Shown here in pieces: positions 56,463 through 64,000 of a stretch of DNA of 64,000 bases; position 1 is the first letter of the stretch, and each line of letters starts with the position of its first letter. The DNA lies in the NCBI GenBank assembly GCA_019914995.1, contig CM034130.1:372001-436000 (forward strand), given 5' to 3'. A program made the translations under genes and the position numbers. Origin of the DNA: Acanthochlamys bracteata. Taxonomy: Eukaryota > Streptophyta > Magnoliopsida > Pandanales > Velloziaceae. The notes beneath the pieces were generated by a model. It did not search any database. It was not told where the DNA came from and saw nothing but the letters and a program-made list of their open reading frames with translations.

Positions 56463-59438
56463 ATGAGGAAGGAAGAGAAGCTGGTGGTACAAGTAGTGGC
56501 GGCGCACAACTTGATGCCGAAAGACGGCCAAGGTTCATCGTCGCCGTTCGTTGAAGTTGAGTTCGAGCACCAGAAGCGAAGAACAAGAGCAAAGCACAAA
56601 GATTTGAACCCTGTTTGGAACGAGAAGCTCGTGTTCCCAATATCTGACTCTGCTGATCTTCCTTACAGAGCTATTGATGTTGGTGTCTACAATGAAAGAA
56701 GCTCTGCTGCTGCTGGTGGTAGAAATTTTCTCGGTAAAGTTCGTGTTTCAACTTCTAACATACCTGCGGCTGGCGAAGAACCCGTGCCGCAACTTTTCAC
56801 GCTTGAAAAACGAAGTCTCTTCTCTCACATTCGTGGCGAGATTAGTTTAAAGATTTATCGAACTATCGGAGATGTTCCTGAAGCTGTAGTGACTGCTCTT
56901 GGAGAGAAAAGCGTTGTTCAGGCGAAAGAACACGTGCCAGAGAAGCCGCAGATGAAGCAGGTTCAACCTGTTTCTCATGTTCCGGTTAACCAGAAGCGAG
57001 TACCGAACAACCAAACCCGGCCGATGTATTCTGGAATTAACGCGGCAGATGTTAAACCTGTTGTTCTTACTACAGGTCCTGGTCCAGTTGTTCCTGACCC
57101 TTACTACGCTGCAGTTGTCTCGCAAGATTTCACTCTTAAAGAAACACGGCCGCGTCTCGGCGCCGGTGCGCCGAACCATGATAAAACAAGTTCGACTTAT
57201 GATCTTGTTGAGCAGATGCAATATCTCTATGTGCGTGTTGTTCGAGCGCGTGACCTTCTTGGCGGGGGCGAAGCGCATGCTGAAGTCAAGCTTGGGAACT
57301 ACCGCGGCGTTACACGGTCTGCTTCGGGCAGTAGTCATCATCACTGGGACCAAGTTTTTGCCTTTTCAAAAGATAGCATTCAGTCTTCCATTGTTGAGAT
57401 TTTTGTGAAGGAGAAGGAGAAAGACGAGTTCATCGGACGGGTGGTGTTCGATCTCAGCGAGGTTCCTCGCCGGGTTCCACCTGACAGCACGCTCGCGCCG
57501 CAGTGGTATAGAATGGAGGACAAAAAGGGAGAGAAAGCTAAAGGTGAAGTAATGGCTTCTGTCTGGTTCGGAACACAAGCTGATGAAGCCTTTGCTGAAG
57601 CTTGGCATTCGCGTGCTGCCGGTGTTCATGGCGATGGCTTGAGTTCGATCAAGTCAAAAGTTTATCTTTCTCCCAAACTATGGTACCTTCGGGTATCTGT
57701 TCTTGAAGCCCAGGACCTTGTACCCGGAGAGAGAGGTGCTGGTGCTGTTGGCAGGTTTCCTGAGCTCTTCACAAAGGTTCAGGTTGGTGGCCAGGTATTG
57801 CGAACGCGGGTTGCTCCGGTTACGGTGAACAGGAGCCCTTCCAGCCCTCAATGGAATGAAGACTTAATGCTGGTTGTTGCGGAACCATTTGAAGACTACT
57901 TGTTTCTTTCAGTGGAGGACCGGCTTGGTCCGAACAGAGATGAGTTGCTTGGCCGGTTTGCTATTCCGGTTTCAGCTGTCGAGCGGAGGCTGGACAACAA
58001 GCTAGTGGTGTCTCGTTGGTTTGGTCTCGATCGGGGCCAAACTTCAGGTGGTTCAAGCCGGTTTGTCGGTCGGGTACATCTGCGTCTCTGCTTAGAGGGT
58101 GGATACCATGTACTGGATGAATCTGCAAATTACAGCAGTGATCTCCAGCCTACTGCAAAGCAGCTGTGGAAGCCTAATGTTGGTGTTCTTGAGCTAGGAA
58201 TCCTTTGTGCTTCTGGGTTAATGCCAATGAAGATGAGAGATGGGAAAGGTGGGACAACTGATGCTTATTGTGTAGCCAAGTATGGACAGAAGTGGGTTAG
58301 GACAAGAACAGTGGTAGACTCCATGTCACCAAAATGGAATGAGCAGTACACTTGGGAAGTTTTCGATCCTTGCACTGTGCTCACAATTGGAGTATTTGAC
58401 AATTGCCATCTTGATAAGAGCTCTGGAGGAGGATCAACTCATCCTTCGAGCGTCCGCGATACTCGAATTGGTAAGGTGCAAATCAGGCTATCGACTCTGG
58501 AGACTGGGAGGGTCTATACTCATGCATACCCTCTACTGATACTTCACCCAGCCGGACTAAAGAAGTTGGGGGAATTACATATAGCTGTTCGGTTTTCTTG
58601 TGTAAGCACTGCCAACATGCTGCATGCTTACATGCAACCACTGCTGCCGAAGATGCATTATGTACAACCGTTATCAGTACACCATGTCGAGCACCTTCGT
58701 TTCCAGGCAACCAATGTGGTAGCTTTCCGACTAAGTCGTGCTGAACCTCCTCTAGGACGTGAGGTAGTCGAATACATGCTTGGTCATGGATCACTCTTGT
58801 TTAGCATGAGGCGGAGCAAAGCTAACTTCTTTAGGCTAGTGTCAGTGCTCTCTGGCGCTATTGCTGCTGCAAGATGGCTGGAGTCAATCAGAGGTTGGCA
58901 GAGACCAGTGCCATCTTTCCTATTCCTTATCACATACGTGATGTTTGTGTGTTTTCCTGAGCTCATATTACCAACAATGTGTATAATGATGGCATTGGTG
59001 GGCTTGTGGAAGCTTCGTGGAAGGCCAAGGTACCCACCTCATATGGACAGCAGGCTATCCCATGCGGAAACAGTGTTCCCGGATGAATTGGATGAAGAAT
59101 TTGATACATTTCCTTCTAGTCGGAATGTGGAGATTGTGAAGATGCGGTATGACCGTTTACGCAGTGTCGCTGGAAGGGTACAGACAGTTGTCGGGGACTT
59201 GGCTTCACAGGGAGAGCGGTTCCAAGCATTGTTGAGCTGGAGAGACCCAAGGGCAACTGTACTGTTCCTGGGGTTCTGTGTGATTGCAGCTGTTGTGCTC
59301 TTTGCTGTGCCATTCAAAGTGCTTGTAGGACTTTGGGGACTGCACGCAATGAGGCCACCCAAGTTCAGGAACAGGCTACCTTCCCCTGCAATGAGCTTCT
59401 TCAGGAGGCTGCCGAGCAAGGCAGACACTCTCCTGTGA
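56463..59438 (+). CDS. Multiple C2 domain and transmembrane region protein (MCTP)
   Basis: Single exon of 991 residues. The frame is open upstream but the first ATG is at 56463. C2A (about 5-125) has LVVQVVAAHNLMPKDGQGSS and DLNPVWNEKLVF. A Pro-rich linker follows. C2B (about 255-370) starts YLYVRVVRARDLLGG, C2C (about 405-545) starts LWYLRVSVLEAQDLVPGERG, and C2D (about 575-715) starts GVLELGILCASGLMPMKMRD. The C-terminal phosphoribosyltransferase-C region has HVEHLRFQATNVVAFRLSRA and two hydrophobic blocks, about 820-850 and 940-965. Plant MCTPs tether ER to plasma membrane, notably in plasmodesmata; QUIRKY belongs here. In C2A the second usual aspartate of the calcium loop appears replaced (SSSPF), so that domain may not bind calcium classically. 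Intronless structure is common in the family. Subgroup not assigned. Confidence 0.95.
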   Translation: MRKEEKLVVQVVAAHNLMPKDGQGSSSPFVEVEFEHQKRRTRAKHKDLNPVWNEKLVFPISDSADLPYRAIDVGVYNERSSAAAGGRNFLGKVRVSTSNIPAAGEEPVPQLFTLEKRSLFSHIRGEISLKIYRTIGDVPEAVVTALGEKSVVQAKEHVPEKPQMKQVQPVSHVPVNQKRVPNNQTRPMYSGINAADVKPVVLTTGPGPVVPDPYYAAVVSQDFTLKETRPRLGAGAPNHDKTSSTYDLVEQMQYLYVRVVRARDLLGGGEAHAEVKLGNYRGVTRSASGSSHHHWDQVFAFSKDSIQSSIVEIFVKEKEKDEFIGRVVFDLSEVPRRVPPDSTLAPQWYRMEDKKGEKAKGEVMASVWFGTQADEAFAEAWHSRAAGVHGDGLSSIKSKVYLSPKLWYLRVSVLEAQDLVPGERGAGAVGRFPELFTKVQVGGQVLRTRVAPVTVNRSPSSPQWNEDLMLVVAEPFEDYLFLSVEDRLGPNRDELLGRFAIPVSAVERRLDNKLVVSRWFGLDRGQTSGGSSRFVGRVHLRLCLEGGYHVLDESANYSSDLQPTAKQLWKPNVGVLELGILCASGLMPMKMRDGKGGTTDAYCVAKYGQKWVRTRTVVDSMSPKWNEQYTWEVFDPCTVLTIGVFDNCHLDKSSGGGSTHPSSVRDTRIGKVQIRLSTLETGRVYTHAYPLLILHPAGLKKLGELHIAVRFSCVSTANMLHAYMQPLLPKMHYVQPLSVHHVEHLRFQATNVVAFRLSRAEPPLGREVVEYMLGHGSLLFSMRRSKANFFRLVSVLSGAIAAARWLESIRGWQRPVPSFLFLITYVMFVCFPELILPTMCIMMALVGLWKLRGRPRYPPHMDSRLSHAETVFPDELDEEFDTFPSSRNVEIVKMRYDRLRSVAGRVQTVVGDLASQGERFQALLSWRDPRATVLFLGFCVIAAVVLFAVPFKVLVGLWGLHAMRPPKFRNRLPSPAMSFFRRLPSKADTLL

Positions 59439-60082
59439 AGGTTGATACTTGTCTCACTCATTTAGGGAATCTGGTAAATTTGTCTTTTAGATATCTAAGT
59501 CTGGTTGTTGCAGAATTAGTGCTTTAGCAGTTCAGTTAGAGGCCTTGCATCTATGGTCGTAGACTTTTGTATTTATTAGTTTGTTGTGTATGGCCAGTTT
59601 TTTGAGTAGGCAAATAAGGCTCTGTTATTTATGGAAGGCCTATTGCAGGTTGCCTTGTGGTTGTTTGGTAGGGTCTTATTTTGCGTACTCTATGTGCTTG
59701 AGATGACCTTAGTTTTACTCGTGTTCATTCTATTGTTGTTCATTTATATATGATGAGCTTGGTATATAACGTACCGTGTTGGAACATGGCGCAGCTATCT
59801 GGAAAAAGCTTTTGTAAATGGTGGAAGATAAAACATCGATCAAATTTATACTTCGAAATTCAAGACTACCTCTTGTTCGAGGTTTTCTACAACCATATTA
59901 GTAAAAAGGGGACAAATGAGAAAACTTCAACAAAATTGGAAAAGGAAAAATACGACCAGAGCAGATCTTAGCAAACTGGCCTTTCTAGTTTATTACCAGG
60001 AGCATTCTGAACAACTCTTGAAGTGAAGGGAAAGACAGGAACTCCGATCAAATATCTACTGCTATCAGAACTGTTTCAGCAG
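59439..60082. other. 3' UTRs between MCTP and LEA-like genes
   Basis: Convergent arrangement: the MCTP 3' UTR (from 59439) and the LEA-like gene's 3' UTR. No other gene was seen. Confidence 0.5.
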
Positions 60083-60608
60083 TCACTTGTTTCCCATTCC
60101 AACGGCGCTCTTGACAGCATCAGTTGCGTTCTGTGCCATCTGCTTCACTTGCTCTCCAGTCTTCATGTAAAACTCAAAACGTATCAGAAACCTTTCTATA
60201 AAGCACAAATTAAAGACAACAATTTTGAATCTTTGATTGATTTTTTTTCTTGTTCTTTCATATTTTAACAGTCAATGCTGGAAAGCTGCGTCTTAGAGCT
60301 AGCACGGAGATCTATCATTATATTTCAAACCTGTTGGAGGAAACCAGCCGCCTGGTCCTTGTTCTCCCTGGCCATCTGCATGCTGTCGGAGTTCATGGCG
60401 TTGTTTGCGGCATCCTTAGCAGAATCTGCAGTCTCCTTTGCTGACTGCGCCCACTGGTCTGCCTTGGCCTGCACCATAAGTAAACAGATTTTCGATCAGT
60501 TAAGATTTTGTTCTGATAATACATAGAACAATTCTAAGTAAGAACAGCTAGAGCACTCACGCCGCCCTCTCCGTGGGCCTTTCCGGCATTGAATTGGTTG
60601 CTCGACAT
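60083..60608 (-). CDS. Small LEA-like stress protein
   Basis: Three exons on the minus strand, 60561-60608, 60331-60468 and 60083-60160, join in phase 0 to 87 residues. The exons are too short to appear as long frames. The protein starts MSSNQFNAGKAHGEGG and continues AKADQWAQSAKETADSAKDA, NKDQAAGFLQQTGEQVKQMA and QNATDAVKSAVGMGNK. It is hydrophilic, rich in Ala, Lys, Gln and Asp, without Cys, Trp-poor, and forms an 11-residue-like amphipathic repeat. This fits the small LEA/KIN-type proteins that accumulate under dehydration, cold or in seeds and pollen and are largely unstructured until dried. A TATA box lies about 110 bp upstream. Expression pattern is inference from the family. Confidence 0.85.
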
Positions 60609-60717
60609 CTTCGACTTCTGTTTTCTTAGAGAAACGCAACAAAGAGATGGAATGCAGTTTGCTTTCTTTCTCAACAGAAACTCTAATACTTGTGTTCCTT
60701 CTCATTGCTTCTTCATC

Positions 60718-60725
60718 TATTTATA
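60718..60725 (-). promoter_or_regulatory. TATA box of the LEA-like gene
   Basis: TATAAATA on the minus strand about 110-117 bp upstream of ATG 60608. Confidence 0.6.
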
Positions 60726-61923
60726 AGTCTTATTTCCTGTAGATCTGATAGACAAGTGTTACTGCAGGAGTAATTTCAGCACTACTACAACAACAGCCAC
60801 TGAAACTCTTGGGAACCCCATTTGTTCTTTGCTGTTGAATAGGATCTGTAACCTTTAAGGTATTCTTTGTTTGATGACTTGGTTTTTTCTACGTCTGATG
60901 CTGAAAACCTGTTGGGATAGATCTGTTAACCAAGCCATTGCAACCTGTATTGAAAGCTAAACCATTTTGATGAAAATCATCTCAAAACCATTACATTATT
61001 GAATCAGAAATGTTACATTTTCCTTGGAGTAGTGGTAATTTCTGATATATATGAACTATGCAACAAGCTTCTAGTGAGAAATTCATGAAGTTTTGTTCTC
61101 TGACAAGTAACAATTCTGTCTCAAGTAGAGACTGGTTTCATAAATAGAAGCGTTGGCGAAACAGTACTCAAGTCAGGCTAGAACCATATGAAGGTGGCAC
61201 GCCCCAAATTAAATGAAATGAAGACAGGTCTTGAATTAGAACCAGGGTATTGGGCCAATCTCAAACAAACAACTCCCGAACTAATTGGGATTCTTTTAAA
61301 CATTCTAAAGAACAATATTCTTGCTGCTTTAAATTTAAAACAACTTAAATTCGAAACTGATAGTAAATTTGATTAAGTCGAAATTAATATAATTGGAACC
61401 AATCTTCATCTCGTGATATATGTTGTTCAGCAGCAAGCAGACTTCATTTTATTAAGGTTATTTATACTTGTATGGGTTTGAGTCGTTGAAGCAAGCGACA
61501 GAATCCAGTATTTCGATTTCCAGCAAATTTCTAATCACGCTCACTCACAAATAAATAAGTTGCTAAAAATTAAATTAGTGAAAAACGATTATCACTAATA
61601 ATATTACTGGAATTTAAATTTTAACTTTTATATAAAAAATAAAAATAATATTTTAAATATTTTAAATAATTTTTTAATATTCTATAAAATTTATCTAAAA
61701 ATTTTTAAAATATAAAAAATTTTACATAGTAAAATTTTATTATTATTATTATTTTTATCTTATTAGCATGAGCATTGCACGTATTTGCTAAGACTTTGAG
61801 GTGCTTATTTAGCTTGTGACAGGAGGATTTACAGAAGACTTGGTAATGTCAGTTAACCATGTTTTAGTGAAATCTTATTTGTTAGTGTGCTGCTGACACA
61901 GGGTGCTTTAGATTGCTGTCAAG

Positions 61924-61944
61924 TTTAGGGTTTAGGGTTTAGGA
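61924..61944 (+). repeat. Short interstitial telomere-type repeat
   Basis: Two perfect TTTAGGG units followed by TTTAGGA, the plant telomere heptamer. Too short to be a telomere; either a relic of break repair or a telo-box-like motif. Confidence 0.8.
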
Positions 61945-62663
61945 TTTAAAAAAAAAAGGAACAGATAGTATTTGTAATTTATATTGGTTTTTCAGGGAAA
62001 GCTTCATTCATTATCTGCATATGTATTTTGTAACTCTTGCAATGTTATGTTGATTTTGTTATGATAACAGTTTTGAGATATCCAACTGGTTCTCTTTTGA
62101 AAGTTTCTAACTCCTGTTTTATAGGATATCTAAGTGCATTGAAAATGCACTTGAATGAGGAGACATTCGGCAATGATTTTTCAAAAACTAACTTTTAAAA
62201 TTTTAAATTTATATTTTTAATATATTTTAAAAAATATTTAGAAAATTTATTTAAAAATTTAGAATGGAATAATTCTACGTTATAAAATTTTTTTATTATT
62301 TATTTTTATTTGAGGTAAAAAAAATATAGTTCGTTTCTTAAAAAGAATAAAAATATTTTTCGTTTCAGAAAATTTCTATTCTAAAAGCACTCCCAAACGT
62401 TCTATAAATTTGAATTTAAGATATGTTCCTTTCATCCAACAACTCACTTTTTTTATTTAAAAATTTCTTTTAACTCACTTATAACTACATAAAAGAGCAT
62501 CAAAATTAATTTTAGTTAAATCTTTTCTCCAAGAGAACTCACTTTTAATCACATTATTTATAATAACTTTATTTTTAATAACTCACTTTCTAATAACTCA
62601 TTTTTAACTCAAAAAATTAAAAAAAATACAGTTAAATACAACTTTTTATTAAAGATAGATGTT

Positions 62664-62907
62664 GGGTGCGTTTGAGATTGCTTATGAAATAGAAATTTTT
62701 TGAAATGGAAGATATTTTTATTTTTTAAAAAACGAGCTCTATTTTTTTTATTTTTAAAAAAAATAAAAATATGCAATAAAATAATCTTATTACGTAAAAT
62801 TTTTCTATACTGTCTAAATTTTTAAATAAATTTTTAATATATATTAAAAAAATATAAAATAAAAAAAAATTGAAAAATAATTTTTGAACGTGATGTCAAA
62901 CGCACCC
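62664..62907. mobile_element. Family A short inverted-repeat element with near 8-bp target duplication
   Basis: Best-kept copy: left end GGGTGCGTTTGAGATTGC, right end TGTCAAACGCACCC, so the outermost 11 bases (GGGTGCGTTTG / CAAACGCACCC) are perfect inverted repeats. Flanking 8-mers are TAGATGTT (62656-62663) and TAACTGTT (62908-62915), matching at six of eight bases, as expected for an aged 8-bp duplication made by hAT-type transposases. Length 244 bp, no coding capacity. Confidence 0.7.
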
Positions 62908-63400
62908 TAACTGTTGGAGGAAAAAGCTGCTCAAAAGCCCAACGACTTGGGCTATATTCTGTGTGTTGGGCTTTTCTATGGGCCAGTAATATTAAAGGCT
63001 CATGTACTGGTCTGGCTTTTCTTCATGGTTTAGTTAGCTCGAAAATGCAACCAACCACAATCAGGGTAATCAGCATTCTTTCGCTCTTCTTCTTCTTCTT
63101 CTGGTCGCTCCTAATACTCTTACTCACCATCTACAGAGAAGGAGCTCTCAGGAGCAAACGGTGTGATCTCTTGATTGCAACATTAAGTTCTACGGAAGGT
63201 AATTTTTAAGGTTTGATTTTGTTGTTTAGATTCTGGATAATGGACTGATCTGTATCATCCATTTGTGATTACAGACAAACGTTAAAAGACATTATTAATT
63301 CGTTCAGTTTGTAAAAATCGTCCAAGTTCATCAATCAGTAGTTGTTGATTGGGCTTGTGAATTTTTTAGTTTGATGCTTTAGTGCATATAGCTGTGAGCA

Positions 63401-64000
63401 ATGGGAGAGGTTTCTTCGTTGTTCTCGCTCTGTGTAAAGGCGATCGTAGACATAATTTTACAAGGTACTGATAAAGTTAATCATGTGATTAAGCATTTTT
63501 TTCTTGTGTATAGTTAAGCTACACAGGCTTATGTTTTGGTGTTTAACTCTCAGGATGTTGTCAATTGGAGGATTTGTTTGAACTCCCAGCCGATTTGTTT
63601 GATAGCTTATTGACGAACCTACCTCCCGTGGCCTTGCAGGACTTGCATGAAATGTAAGTTTTTTCTTAAATAAAATCAAATCTTTTGCTTATTGTTCTTG
63701 TGCCTTTTGTTTTATAGTTGATTCTCTGTGATTGAACAACGAAGTTTCGTGGTTAACAGATCCCAAAACATTTGTCTTCAAAGTGCTCTAATCAGTGGTA
63801 GAAGTGAAGGACGCAAACGCAGAAGGTTCTCTGGAGCTTTCTATTTCAAATTTCATTTGGGATTCTCTGTCATCTTCATTAGAAATAATAATGCAAACAT
63901 ATTTCACTAAATGATATCTCTTTCTTAGGTGCGATGACTTCACTTCTGCATGGATGGAACTGTTCCGGAAACGTTGGCCTGAGGCTTTCAGGAAGCAGAG
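63401..64000 (+). CDS. F-box-like protein, 5' part (runs off the window)
   Basis: Exons 63401-63464, 63554-63653, 63760-63825 and 63929-64000 join in frame and continue beyond the window. ATG 63401 reads MGEVSSLFSLCVKAIVDIIL. Next, LPADLFDSLLTNLPPVALQD (about 33-52) resembles an F-box helix pair (LPxDLxxxLxxxLPPxxLxxL). A basic segment GRSEGRKRRR and CDDFTSAWMELFRKRWPEAF follow. Proteins of this type usually go on into leucine-rich repeats and serve as substrate receptors of SCF ubiquitin ligases, but the repeats are not visible here. The F-box assignment is therefore tentative. A spliced 5' UTR exon upstream (about 63040-63198) is likely. Confidence 0.7.

Larger units (their letters stand above)
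60726..63400. other. Intergenic with repeat remnants, telomere-like repeat and 5' leader
   Basis: Upstream region of the LEA-like gene, AT-rich remnants at about 61600-61760 and 62160-62400 (right end CACTCCCAAACGTTC), a (TTTAGGG) stretch at 61924-61944, a TAACTCACTTTTTA-type repetitive block at about 62440-62640, and a family A element at 62664-62907. From about 63040 comes a likely 5' UTR exon of the final gene, ending at a donor GGTAATTTTT near 63199. No other gene was found. Confidence 0.5.

Noticed and set aside
59750..59971. 73-codon open frame after the MCTP gene
   Set aside because: No domain, no splice partner, and it lies in the shared 3' region; most likely chance.
62961..63209. 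82-codon frame with a hydrophobic segment upstream of the F-box-like gene
   Set aside because: The downstream gene has its own ATG at 63401 with consistent exons, and this frame does not splice into it in frame; it is better explained as promoter and 5' UTR.

Overview
The window is nuclear DNA of a flowering plant, most likely a eudicot. Genes carry short AT-rich introns with GT-AG borders, the intergenic DNA is very AT-rich and full of short non-autonomous transposon remnants, and the families present (plastid RNA-binding protein, P-class PPR, neprosin, GATL, MCTP, ALE2-type receptor kinase, class III ADH) are plant families. The species cannot be named from sequence alone. Exon structures below were built by eye from splice sites and reading-phase continuity; CDS coordinates span first to last coding base including introns.

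Layout. 0-5 kb: a decayed GUB_WAK-type gene fragment, a purine-rich minisatellite, a transposon remnant, then a plastid two-RRM RNA-binding protein (+). 5-14 kb: an intronless organellar PPR protein (+), a decayed unidentified gene cut by a transposon remnant, and a nine-exon predicted plastid membrane protein (+) with one GC-AG intron. 15.9-18.1 kb: a TTC4/Cns1-type TPR co-chaperone (+) whose third intron is a U12-type AT-AC intron. 18.8-29.1 kb: a large inverted duplication. Two intact nine-exon class III alcohol dehydrogenase (GSNO reductase) genes lie head-to-head, each followed by a decayed copy of the same unidentified sequence. 29.5-33.2 kb: DPH1 (-) and ribosomal protein eL20/L18a (+) share a 423-bp divergent promoter. 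35.5-38.6 kb: a neprosin-domain protein (+). 40.5-47 kb: an ALE2-like receptor kinase (+) convergent with a GATL glycosyltransferase (-). 48.3-52.2 kb: ribosomal protein eL21 (+) convergent with a small coiled-coil protein (-). 52.2-56.4 kb: gene-free, repeat-dense. 56.5-64 kb: an MCTP protein (+), a small LEA-like protein (-), and the 5' part of an F-box-like gene (+) that leaves the window.

The genes are a typical plant mixture, not one pathway. The items most worth follow-up are the head-to-head GSNO reductase duplication with uneven divergence, the AT-AC intron that ordinary gene finders would mis-model, the DPH1/eL20 shared promoter (both act in translation), and three families of small transposon remnants, one with a perfect 10-bp target-site duplication. 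I found no sign of a previously undescribed multi-gene system.
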